Shown: positions 26,074-33,682 of the stretch, one piece after another | Numbering within the stretch: position 1 is the first letter of the stretch | Layout: every line of letters begins with the position of its first letter | Source of the DNA: Brenneria goodwinii | GTDB taxonomy: Bacteria; Pseudomonadota; Gammaproteobacteria; Enterobacterales; Enterobacteriaceae | NCBI RefSeq assembly: GCF_002291445.1 | Contig: NZ_CP014137.1 | Location: 2,542,001 to 2,606,000 of the forward strand | Length of the DNA stretch: 64,000 bases | Direction: 5' to 3' | The notes under the pieces: model-generated | What the model was told of the DNA's origin: nothing | Database searches by the model: none | Seen by the model: only the letters and a program-made list of their open reading frames with translations | Program-made: the position numbers and the translations under genes

Positions 26074-26982
26074 TTATTCGCACACCGCCTGCGCCGTGGC
26101 ATCCGCCCAGGCCCGCAGTTCACGCCAGCGCTCATCGCGCGCAACGGCCAATGCGCCCAGCAGGTCGGGATCCAGCGATTTAAATCTGCCCTGCCCCGAA
26201 AAATAACTTTCCAACGGCGCAAACCGATTAGGATTCCGATTGATAGTCAGCACCCCCTGTTGGTATTCCAGCAACGGCCAAAGCCCGGTATCCACCACGC
26301 TTTTCCCCAGCGCGATAGTGCTGTCGCTGGCGCAACCCCAGCCGGTGGGGCAAGGCGCAAACACATGCAGAAAGGCCGGGCCATCGACGGACGCGGCCTT
26401 CTCCAGCTTTTTCAATAGATCGGAGGGCTGCCCCACGCTGGCGGTGGCGGCATAGGGCACATGATGGGCCGCCGCGATTTGCAACAGGTCTTTCTTGACG
26501 TTGAGGCGGTAAGGCTTGAAACCGGTCGGCGATGTGGTGGTCTTTGCCCCCCAGGGCGTGGCGCCGCTCTTCTGAATGCCGGTGTTCATGTAGGCTTCAT
26601 TGTCGTAGCAAATATAGATAATGCGCTCCTGACGATCGAACGCGCCGGACAAGGATTGCAGGCCGATATCCGCCGTGGCGCCGTCGCCGGCGAACCCGAC
26701 CACCGGAATATCGGTGATGCCTTTGGCGCGCAGTGCCGCCGCCAGCCCTGAGAGCACCGCGCCGGTCGCCGCGAACGGCGCGATCATGGCATTCACGCCC
26801 ACCGCCATTTGCGGATAGATAAAACCGACCGCCGACATGCAGCCCGCCGGGATCACCACATGGCTTTTGGGGCCGAACACTTTCAGCGCCAGACGCACCA
26901 CCAGACTGCCGCCGCAGCCCGCACAGGCTTTATGACCGATAAAGTACTCTTCCGGCGGCAGGGCTTTAATCGATATGGACAT
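26074..26982 (-). CDS. porB: 2-oxoacid:ferredoxin oxidoreductase, beta subunit
   Basis: Thiamine-diphosphate-binding subunit of 302 aa. It carries the iron-sulfur CxxC at Cys20/Cys23 (HKACAGCGGS), the ThDP signature GDGATADIGLQSL with the following YDNEAYMNTG, and a third conserved Cys region (CPTGWGCASD). The complex oxidatively decarboxylates a 2-oxoacid to acyl-CoA and reduces ferredoxin. The motifs are of the pyruvate type (PorB), although phenylglyoxylate, indolepyruvate or branched-chain substrates cannot be excluded. Last gene of the operon; it overlaps the alpha-subunit gene by 17 bp. Confidence 0.88.
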   Translation of the reverse strand: MSISIKALPPEEYFIGHKACAGCGGSLVVRLALKVFGPKSHVVIPAGCMSAVGFIYPQMAVGVNAMIAPFAATGAVLSGLAAALRAKGITDIPVVGFAGDGATADIGLQSLSGAFDRQERIIYICYDNEAYMNTGIQKSGATPWGAKTTTSPTGFKPYRLNVKKDLLQIAAAHHVPYAATASVGQPSDLLKKLEKAASVDGPAFLHVFAPCPTGWGCASDSTIALGKSVVDTGLWPLLEYQQGVLTINRNPNRFAPLESYFSGQGRFKSLDPDLLGALAVARDERWRELRAWADATAQAVCE

Positions 26983-28315
26983 GGTTATCCTCCCGCTCAG
27001 CGGCCGCGTTAAGCGGCGACAGGCCGGGTGATGGCCGATTAACGCCGAGAAAACGCAGATCCGGCGCCTCAGCGCAGCGGGCAGGCGGCCGTGTTAATTC
27101 ACCATATAGCCGAACCACATCCTCCAACCCGATCTCCTGCCCCCCCAGCCCGGCGATCTGGTTGATTACATAGGGCAGGCGCTTGCCGGTTACGCTGGCA
27201 TAATCAAACAACGCGGCTTTGACCTCCACCGCCACCGCCCCCTGCTGCCCGAAGGAGATATCTTTTTCCAGCACGGCGATCGCCAGCACCGTCCGGGTTC
27301 GATGATGACCAAACAGCGCGTTGAGCAACGCCGCCTGCGGGAAAGGACGCAAGTAGCGTAAACGCAGCAGCCCGACCGCTTCTCCCCGCTCACGCAGCGT
27401 ATCGACGGCGGCGCGCACCGTACCGGCCACGCTGCCGAGCGTGATGACGATCCGCTCGGCATCATCAAGGCGGTAACTTTCGATGACGCCGTCCGTCAGC
27501 CCCTCTTCGCCACGGCCGAAATGGGATTGGAAACGCCGGCTGAGCACGGCGATTTCGCCTAACGCGCCGCACATCGCCTGATGTTGCAGATATTTAAACT
27601 CGGTATATTCCCCCGGCCCGGCGGTAATCGCCAGGCTTTGCGGGTCGGCAAGGCTAAAGGTTCCCGGCGTGCCCTCGGCAAAAAAACGATCGGGGAGAAA
27701 TGCATCCACCAGCGCCTGAGCGGGCAATTGCACCGGCTCATAGGTATGCGTCAGAACAAAACCATCCAGATTAATCAGTACCGGCGTACGAACGGCAGGA
27801 TGTTCGGCCAGCGCGTAGGCCTGGATGATCAGGTCCAGACTCTCCTGCGCCGTTTCGGCGTAAACCTGGATCCAGCCGCTGGCAAGCTGGGAAAGGGAAT
27901 CGCTTTGATCGCCGTAGATATTCCACGGCAGCGCCAGCGCCCGGTTGGCATTCATCATCACCAGGGGAAAACGTCCTCCGGCGCTGTAAGGCAGACATTC
28001 GGCCATATACAGCAATCCCTGGGAGGAGGTGGCGGTAAAGGTGCGCACCCCCATCGCTGCGCTGCCCATCACCAGCGAAAGCGCCGAATGTTCCGATTCC
28101 ACATGAACAAATTCGGCGTCGAGCGCTTCCTCTTCCACCATTTCCGCCAGGCGTTCCACCACCACCGTTTGCGGCGTAATGGGATAAGCGGCAATCACCG
28201 CGGGCCGACACAGGCGCACGCCATGCGCGACGGCCTCATCCCCCGACAGAAACAGGCGCTCCCCGCTTTCGAGACGCTCATGCGAATGCGCGCCGCCCGT
28301 TACAGGTTTACTCAT
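26966..28315 (-). CDS. porA: 2-oxoacid:ferredoxin oxidoreductase, alpha subunit
   Basis: Alpha subunit of 449 aa with the pyrimidine-binding domain at the N-terminus (SGDEAVAHGVRLCRPAV then AAYPITPQT, about 24-48) and a central VESEHSALSLVMGSAAMG segment that contacts ThDP and CoA regions. C-terminal transketolase-like domain II follows. Length and order match multi-subunit POR enzymes of anaerobes rather than the single-chain YdbK/NifJ enzyme usual in enterobacteria. It starts 33 bp after the delta gene. Confidence 0.88.
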   Translation of the reverse strand: MSKPVTGGAHSHERLESGERLFLSGDEAVAHGVRLCRPAVIAAYPITPQTVVVERLAEMVEEEALDAEFVHVESEHSALSLVMGSAAMGVRTFTATSSQGLLYMAECLPYSAGGRFPLVMMNANRALALPWNIYGDQSDSLSQLASGWIQVYAETAQESLDLIIQAYALAEHPAVRTPVLINLDGFVLTHTYEPVQLPAQALVDAFLPDRFFAEGTPGTFSLADPQSLAITAGPGEYTEFKYLQHQAMCGALGEIAVLSRRFQSHFGRGEEGLTDGVIESYRLDDAERIVITLGSVAGTVRAAVDTLRERGEAVGLLRLRYLRPFPQAALLNALFGHHRTRTVLAIAVLEKDISFGQQGAVAVEVKAALFDYASVTGKRLPYVINQIAGLGGQEIGLEDVVRLYGELTRPPARCAEAPDLRFLGVNRPSPGLSPLNAAAEREDNHVHID

Positions 28316-28347
28316 CTCGGCTCTCCCGTGGCGGCATGTCTGCTCCG

Positions 28348-28812
28348 TTAGTCATGGCGTTGCGCCTCCGCTGATAAGGGTTCGAACTCGCTCGCCATAC
28401 TGATGGCGTCTTTAGGGCACTCGCGCGCGCAAATACCGCAGCCTTTGCACCATTCAGCCAGCAAACGAGGATAGTTGTCCCGGGTATTCGCCAGCGCGCC
28501 GTCCGGGCAAAGCAACACACACAGGTTGCAGCAAATACAGGCGCTGTCTTCAATTTTTGGCCGCGAGGTGCGCCAGCCGCTGTTTTCCGCCGCCAGATAA
28601 CCAGAGGTTAACTGGGGCGAAGCGGGCCATTGCAGTAAATCAGGCTTTTGATGGGCTCGCCGCCGGCAGGGGCCCGGCAACGTCACCGGCAGCGGATCCC
28701 GGCTGCACTCGCCTTTGCGGGCGCGGCGAGGACGCGCGAAAACGGCGTCATCCGGCGATATTGCCCCGCCGTCGGCGCTTTTAGCCCCCTGATGCCCGCT
28801 CGAATCATGCAT
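28348..28812 (-). CDS. porD: 2-oxoacid:ferredoxin oxidoreductase, delta (ferredoxin) subunit
   Basis: Small iron-sulfur subunit of 154 aa. The C-terminal half carries two 4Fe-4S motifs: CICCNLCVLLCP and CKGCGICARECP. It passes electrons from the ThDP site to free ferredoxin or flavodoxin. The start at 28812 overlaps the gamma stop by 8 bp and has a good position; the open frame extends far upstream inside the gamma gene but is not coding there. The N-terminal 80 or so residues are an Arg- and Pro-rich extension, longer than in many PorD proteins (about 100 aa). Confidence 0.87.
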   Translation of the reverse strand: MHDSSGHQGAKSADGGAISPDDAVFARPRRARKGECSRDPLPVTLPGPCRRRAHQKPDLLQWPASPQLTSGYLAAENSGWRTSRPKIEDSACICCNLCVLLCPDGALANTRDNYPRLLAEWCKGCGICARECPKDAISMASEFEPLSAEAQRHD

Positions 28813-29449
28813 GTGTCGCCTCCTGAAGATCCACGGCCTGACGATGGACAGCCAGCCACGCGGCCAGCGGGCCGGCGAGGTCTTTCTCCGCTCGGCCCAA
28901 CCGGCCGGCGGCGTCAAACGCCGCCAGATTGCGACGAACCCGTTCCGGCAAGGGCGCCGGGGGCCGCCATTGAGGGGCGAACTCGGAAATAATGGCATGC
29001 TCCAGCGCGGCGGGCGCAAGCAGAGACAGCAGCCCATTGAGTACGCCGAGAAGAACGGTATTGGTATGCCGGCTTCCCAGATGATGCTCCGCCAGCTGAC
29101 ACGCCGGGACGCGCCACTCCAGCCCGTAAGATCGTGGCTGAAAACGTTGTTCATGCTTGCCGTCAATCAGAATTAATGCCCCGGCGGAAAGCTGATCGGC
29201 GCGCAACTGCGGCAACAGGGCGTCATCCATCACCACCGCCACCAGAGCCTGACGCACCGGACTGCGATCGCGGATAGGCGAGCGGGATAGCCGGGTATAG
29301 GCATAAACCGGCGCGCCCCGCCGTTCGGGGCCGAAAGAGGGAAAGGCCATCGCTTCCAGATCGGCAAAGCGAACCGCGCCCAGCCCCAACAACCGGGCCG
29401 CGGTAACGGCGCCCTGGCCTCCCCGCCCCAGCCAAAGAATATCAAGCAT
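28805..29449 (-). CDS. porG: 2-oxoacid:ferredoxin oxidoreductase, gamma subunit
   Basis: Gamma subunit of 214 aa with the family start LGRGGQGAVTAARLLG and the conserved FGPERRGAPVYAYTRLS (about 39-55). It belongs to the POR/KOR/IOR gamma family and binds CoA together with the other chains. It is the first POR gene in transcription order, 40 bp after the CoA-ligase gene, so the order is ligase-G-D-A-B. Confidence 0.88.
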   Translation of the reverse strand: MLDILWLGRGGQGAVTAARLLGLGAVRFADLEAMAFPSFGPERRGAPVYAYTRLSRSPIRDRSPVRQALVAVVMDDALLPQLRADQLSAGALILIDGKHEQRFQPRSYGLEWRVPACQLAEHHLGSRHTNTVLLGVLNGLLSLLAPAALEHAIISEFAPQWRPPAPLPERVRRNLAAFDAAGRLGRAEKDLAGPLAAWLAVHRQAVDLQEATHA

Positions 29450-29489
29450 ACTTACACCTACGCCTTTTATGGTGTTTCATCAGTGGAAT

Positions 29490-30824
29490 CTAGAGCGCGC
29501 AGGCACTGCGCGTATCGATAACGCGTTTCGCTTTATGGGTGTGACGAGGCAGGGTTTCCGGCGCCAGCAGCAGCACCCGTTTGGGGCGAACCCCCAGCCG
29601 GGCTTTAATCTCCTGATGCAAACGCGCTGCCAGCCGGCTATCGTCTTCGTCCGCCTTGCCGTTACGCTCGACCTCAAGGTCAAAACGCGTCAGGTGATCT
29701 TCTTCATACAGCGTGATGCGGTATTCGCCATTCAGCTCCGGCGTCGCACGCACGATCGCCTCCAGATCGCCAGGGAAGACATTCACGCCGGAGACAATAA
29801 ACATATCGTCTTTGCGTCCGGTGACCGTGATGCGCACATGGGTTCGGCCGCAGGCGCAGGGCGAATGGTTGGCGATGATAATATCCCCGGTGCGAAAGCG
29901 GATCATCGGACGCGCCTGTTTGGTCAGCGTGGTCAGCACCATTTCGCCCGGTTGACCGTCCGCCACCGGCTGGTCGGTAAGCGGATCCAGCACTTCCAGC
30001 AGAATATCGTCTTCCGCCAGATGCAAACCCTCCCGCGCTTCACAGGAGCCGGCGCAAGCGCCGTAAATATCAGAGATGCCATAAAAATCATACACCTGAA
30101 CGCCCCAGCGCGCTTCAATGGCTTGCCGGGTTTCCGGGATAGAGCCGCCGGGTTCGCCGCATACGATAATGCGCTTCAGCGCCAGATCCCGATGCAGATC
30201 GATCCCCTGGGCAATCGCCGTTTCACCCAAATGCCAGGCATAGGATGGCGTCGTCCAGGTTATGGTGGGCTGGAAGGTTTTCATGATATACAGCAGGCGA
30301 TCGGACGGGATGGTGCCGGCCCAAAAACAGAGCGCCCCCAGCTTCTGGGCGCCGATAACATCCGGCCCGCCGACAAACAGCGTAAAATTGAGCGCATGCA
30401 CATAGCGATCGTTCGGGCGCATGCCGACGGCCCAGAAAAGCCGGGCCTGAATATCCTGATAGCGCTCAAAATCATCCGCGCTGAACGGACTCAGCGTCGG
30501 CACGCCGGTGCTGCCGGACGACGCGGAGACAAAGACCACCCGATCTTCAGGAATCGCCAAAATATCTCCCAGCAGGGGCGCGACACCCTGCCTCTCCCGT
30601 TCAATCTGCTTATCGATAAAGGGGTAACGACGCAGATCGTCCAGAGTCCGTAAATCCTCCGGATGTACGCCCGCCCGCTCAAACGCTTCCCTGTAGTATG
30701 GGGAGTGCTGGTAAGCATGGTTAAGCGTGGTTTTTAACCGTTGCAATTGCAGCGCTTCAAGATCCTGGCGGGGCAGTATTTCCACCTCATCCCAATAACG
30801 CCGGTAAGCCGTTGTGTTAGTCAT
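29490..30824 (-). CDS. PaaK-like aryl-CoA ligase (AMP-forming)
   Basis: Adenylate-forming enzyme of 444 aa in the phenylacetate-CoA ligase family. The ATP-binding loop is VSASSGSTGVPT (about 99-110), followed by YDFYGISDIYGA and a C-terminal lid domain (FRTGDIII, then VTGRKDDMFIVSGVNVFPGDLE). Family members activate phenylacetate, indoleacetate and similar aryl acids to CoA thioesters. It lies between a MetQ-like gene (10 bp upstream) and porG (40 bp downstream). A ligase next to a 2-oxoacid:ferredoxin oxidoreductase suggests either CoA activation of an acid or, in reverse, acid release from the acyl-CoA made by the POR enzyme. Direction and substrate are unknown. Confidence 0.83.
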   Translation of the reverse strand: MTNTTAYRRYWDEVEILPRQDLEALQLQRLKTTLNHAYQHSPYYREAFERAGVHPEDLRTLDDLRRYPFIDKQIERERQGVAPLLGDILAIPEDRVVFVSASSGSTGVPTLSPFSADDFERYQDIQARLFWAVGMRPNDRYVHALNFTLFVGGPDVIGAQKLGALCFWAGTIPSDRLLYIMKTFQPTITWTTPSYAWHLGETAIAQGIDLHRDLALKRIIVCGEPGGSIPETRQAIEARWGVQVYDFYGISDIYGACAGSCEAREGLHLAEDDILLEVLDPLTDQPVADGQPGEMVLTTLTKQARPMIRFRTGDIIIANHSPCACGRTHVRITVTGRKDDMFIVSGVNVFPGDLEAIVRATPELNGEYRITLYEEDHLTRFDLEVERNGKADEDDSRLAARLHQEIKARLGVRPKRVLLLAPETLPRHTHKAKRVIDTRSACAL

Positions 30825-30833
30825 GAGACGCCC

Positions 30834-31676
30834 TTACTCCTGTCCTAATTTCTTTTGCAGCCAAAGCGGTTTCTGGAAGTCGCGAAATATGTATTGCGGA
30901 TCCTGTATCACCGCGGCAAATTCCGGCGATTCGATAGTCGTTTTAATATCGGCGACAAACGGCTTATTCAAATCGTCGGTACGAACCGCCACCACGTTCT
31001 TGATCTCTTCATCAAGCGTTTCCAGCGCGATGGCGTCCGACAGCTTGAGGCCAGAGGCAATGGCGAAGTTGCCGTTCACCAGCGAAGCGGCGGAGCTATC
31101 CAGCGTTCTTGGCAGTTGCGCCGCCTCTAGCGGTTTGAATACCAGCCCCCGCGGATTGCCGCCGATATCCCTTTCGGTGGCTTTCGTCGCATCGATATCC
31201 CCTTTCAGGGTGACGAGTCCCAGACTGGCCAGAAAACGAATGCCGCGCGCCAGATTGGTCGGATCGTTCGACAGCGTCACGACATCGCCTTGCTTAAGTT
31301 CATCCAGACTTTTAACTTCCTTGGAATAAAGCCCCAGTCCGGCGGTGGGAACATTAATTAACGGCGACAGTTTCAATCCCTTGTCGGCGGAAAATTTTTT
31401 CAGATAAGGAAGATGCTGAAATAAATTGACGTCAATGCTGCCATTTGCCAGCGCCAGATTTGGCTGGACGTAATCGCTGAATTCCATGATCTTGACTTGA
31501 TAATTTTTCCGCTCTAGTCCTGGCTTGATGGCGAATTTAATCATGTCGCTGTATGGGCCGGGCGCCACGCCGAATACTATCGTCTGCGCCTGCGCCGAAT
31601 GAGAGTGCATGGAAATGGCGCCCGCCAATAAAGACAGGATTAAATATAAATATCTGGTGTACTTTCCTGAAATCAT
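30834..31676 (-). CDS. MetQ/NlpA-family periplasmic binding protein, non-lipoprotein
   Basis: Substrate-binding protein of 280 aa of the NlpA/MetQ family (FGVAPGPYSDMIKFAIKPGLE, then DVNLFQHLPYL, about 75-85). I chose the ATG at 31676 for the ribosome site GGGAAG 7 nt upstream; the signal peptide then ends at SAQAQ. No lipobox cysteine is present, unlike E. coli MetQ and NlpA, so it should be soluble in the periplasm. No MetN or MetI partner is adjacent; it heads the ligase-POR operon instead. It may deliver the operon's substrate to a permease encoded elsewhere; methionine binding should not be assumed. Confidence 0.82.
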   Translation of the reverse strand: MISGKYTRYLYLILSLLAGAISMHSHSAQAQTIVFGVAPGPYSDMIKFAIKPGLERKNYQVKIMEFSDYVQPNLALANGSIDVNLFQHLPYLKKFSADKGLKLSPLINVPTAGLGLYSKEVKSLDELKQGDVVTLSNDPTNLARGIRFLASLGLVTLKGDIDATKATERDIGGNPRGLVFKPLEAAQLPRTLDSSAASLVNGNFAIASGLKLSDAIALETLDEEIKNVVAVRTDDLNKPFVADIKTTIESPEFAAVIQDPQYIFRDFQKPLWLQKKLGQE

Positions 31677-32200
31677 CTGATTACTTCCCACATAAATTAA
31701 ACTCACACCCAATTACTGAGTGAAAACATGAAATAAATCGTCAATAAAAACGCTATCAACAAAGGCCGGTAAAAATAAATCAAATAATCGACTATCATTA
31801 TATGAAAAGCAGGATTGAATATCTTCGTTACTCTCTTGTTAAAAAATATCATATTTTTCCGCCAAGCGGGTTAACGCTATTTCCTCATCTGGATTACCTG
31901 GCTTATCTAAAATAAAAAAACATAAAATATAAAGGGTTATTCCGCATTATCACTGCCCGGCGGCTGGCGGCGCTTGAGAAATAAATTTTCTGATCTCTGA
32001 TATAAATTGATCAATATCATATTTTTAATTGCGATTAACGCGACTTAATTTTATTTAAATTAATTATCCCGCAGCAGCCATTACTGACTGGCGGGAATAA
32101 TCAGCAATAAAAATACTAACCCGTTGCTGTGTTACTCTATTTTTCATGGCGCAACATCATTGTGAAATAACGCCGTTCAGATTCTGAATAATTTTTTCAG
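31677..32200 (-). promoter_or_regulatory. upstream region of the MetQ-ligase-POR operon
   Basis: About 520 AT-rich bases with no gene. TTGATCAATATCAT (32007-32020) matches the FNR consensus TTGATnnnnATCAA at 9 of 10 positions. The same box with matching flanks recurs at 33354-33367 before the creatininase gene. On the minus strand the box is followed by an AAATTTATTT stretch at a distance suited to a -10 element of an FNR-activated promoter. The predicted start would leave a leader of roughly 300 nt. Confidence 0.5.
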
Positions 32201-33103
32201 TTAGTAATCGACGCTAAAACGCGGTTTTTCAGGGCGGGTTCTGACATCGACTCCCGGCACTTCCGCGGGCGCATAGTGGGTTTCCAAATCCCGAATCAGC
32301 GCCAGATAATTATCCGCCGCTTTGCTTAATATCTTGCGCCCTTTTTCCGCGCTGGCGGTCAGGATATCTTCGGTTTTTCCCAGCCCGCCGAGGCTTTTAT
32401 GACCGGCGGCGGGAATGGGAATCCATGTGGCGATGTCCATCACGCCAAACGTCTCTGTTTCATCATGGGTGACGGAGCGTTTTAGCAGATTGCGATCGAG
32501 AAGCGGTTTTAGTTCATGACCGCTGACGGTATCCAGTTTTACCAGCTCGGGCCTGACAAAAAGAATATTACTCGTTTCTTCTTCACCCGCATGATAGAAA
32601 GGCGTATTCAGCTCGTCACGCAGCGTTTGCGCCGCCAGTTCCCAATAGGTGGCGCCGCCGATGAAGATCGGCTTGCCTTCCCTGCGCAGTTCGGTTGCGA
32701 CTTCATGGGCAATGACCTGAAAATTCGGTTCCTGTCCATGTCCTTGAATGATAATCACTTTACGAAACCCGGTGGCCCACAACCCGCGAACGATATCCTT
32801 AATCAGCGCATGCATGGTGGCATGGCCGATGGCCAGCGTCCCTGGGATTGGATCGCCATTGACATCGTAATGGAATGTCGGCGAGGCGCCGGCTCTTATC
32901 GGCGTCGGCAGCAACGCGGGCAGACCCGTTTTACGGCTTAATTCCGCCGCAATCCATTCGGCGGTAAACGTATCCGTTCCCAGCGGCAAATGGGTGCCGT
33001 GCGCCTCAGTTGTCGCCACCGGCAAAATAATGATTCCGCGCGTTTCGGCGCTTTCAATCGCTTGATCCAATGAAAGTTCATCAAAATGAATAGCATCCGC
33101 CAT
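32201..33103 (-). CDS. creatininase-family amidohydrolase
   Basis: Metal-dependent hydrolase-like protein of 300 aa. The creatininase signature is clear: ATTEAHGTHLPLGTD (Glu33, His35/38, Asp44), IIIQGHGQEPN (His near 120) and YHAGEEETS (Glu near 180). The family opens creatinine and other cyclic amides, but also includes formamide deformylases and MftE-type peptidases. GHGQE replaces the more usual GHGGN, so the substrate may differ. It stands alone between two FNR-like boxes; the operon ending in porB starts about 525 bp further on. Confidence 0.8.
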   Translation of the reverse strand: MADAIHFDELSLDQAIESAETRGIIILPVATTEAHGTHLPLGTDTFTAEWIAAELSRKTGLPALLPTPIRAGASPTFHYDVNGDPIPGTLAIGHATMHALIKDIVRGLWATGFRKVIIIQGHGQEPNFQVIAHEVATELRREGKPIFIGGATYWELAAQTLRDELNTPFYHAGEEETSNILFVRPELVKLDTVSGHELKPLLDRNLLKRSVTHDETETFGVMDIATWIPIPAAGHKSLGGLGKTEDILTASAEKGRKILSKAADNYLALIRDLETHYAPAEVPGVDVRTRPEKPRFSVDY

Positions 33104-33507
33104 AAAATTACCCCTCGGTTATATTTATTAAATCGCCTCCGGCGACTCCGCCAAATTTATTATTCGAGCGTCCGGAAAAACGTAATGACCATACAGAAGC
33201 ATCAGCCAAAACATAAATAACAATCCCTCATGACGTAATGAGGAAAGTAATTATTGATTTTAAAATAAGGGGAAAAACTTTAGATAACAACGAGTCACTT
33301 ATAATATCTGGCGGTGATGATATTTTCTGATGCTAACTCATAGTGATAATAAATTGATCAACATCATATTTTGGCAGGGTTCTATTTTTATCCGCACATG
33401 ACGCGATCTTCCTGCGAATATAAAAACAAATAGGGGTAGGCAATATATATTCCCATCACCTCAAGCATAATAAATCCCCCTTAGTCATTTTATTATAAGA
33501 AAAAAGC
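33104..33507 (-). promoter_or_regulatory. creatininase upstream region with FNR-like box
   Basis: TTGATCAACATCAT (33354-33367) matches TTGATnnnnATCAA at 9 of 10 positions. With its flanks (AAA before, ATTTT after) it is identical but for one base to the box at 32007-32020. The rest is AT-rich with no gene I can support. A 60-codon frame from 33508 running into the chemoreceptor gene is not convincing. Confidence 0.5.
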
Positions 33508-33610
33508 ATGGGTGTCATAGCCGGCGAAGGCGGAGTATCGGCGATTGAACGTCCGGCCACGATCGCGAGCATGCTAAAAACCAGACATAAACATTTATAT
33601 TTACATAACA

Positions 33611-33638
33611 TAAAGTTTATAGGGAAAGCCGACGATAA
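33611..33638 (+). promoter_or_regulatory. sigma-28 (FliA)-type promoter of the chemoreceptor gene
   Basis: TAAAGTTT (exact consensus -35) and GACGATAA (7 of 8 matches to GCCGATAA) with a 12-nt spacer (consensus 11), 44 bp upstream of the ATG. The match fits the known control of chemoreceptors by the flagellar sigma factor. Confidence 0.75.
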
Positions 33639-33682
33639 CCATGTGTCGTACGCTTCATATGGTTATTTTTTAAGGAAAAGAA

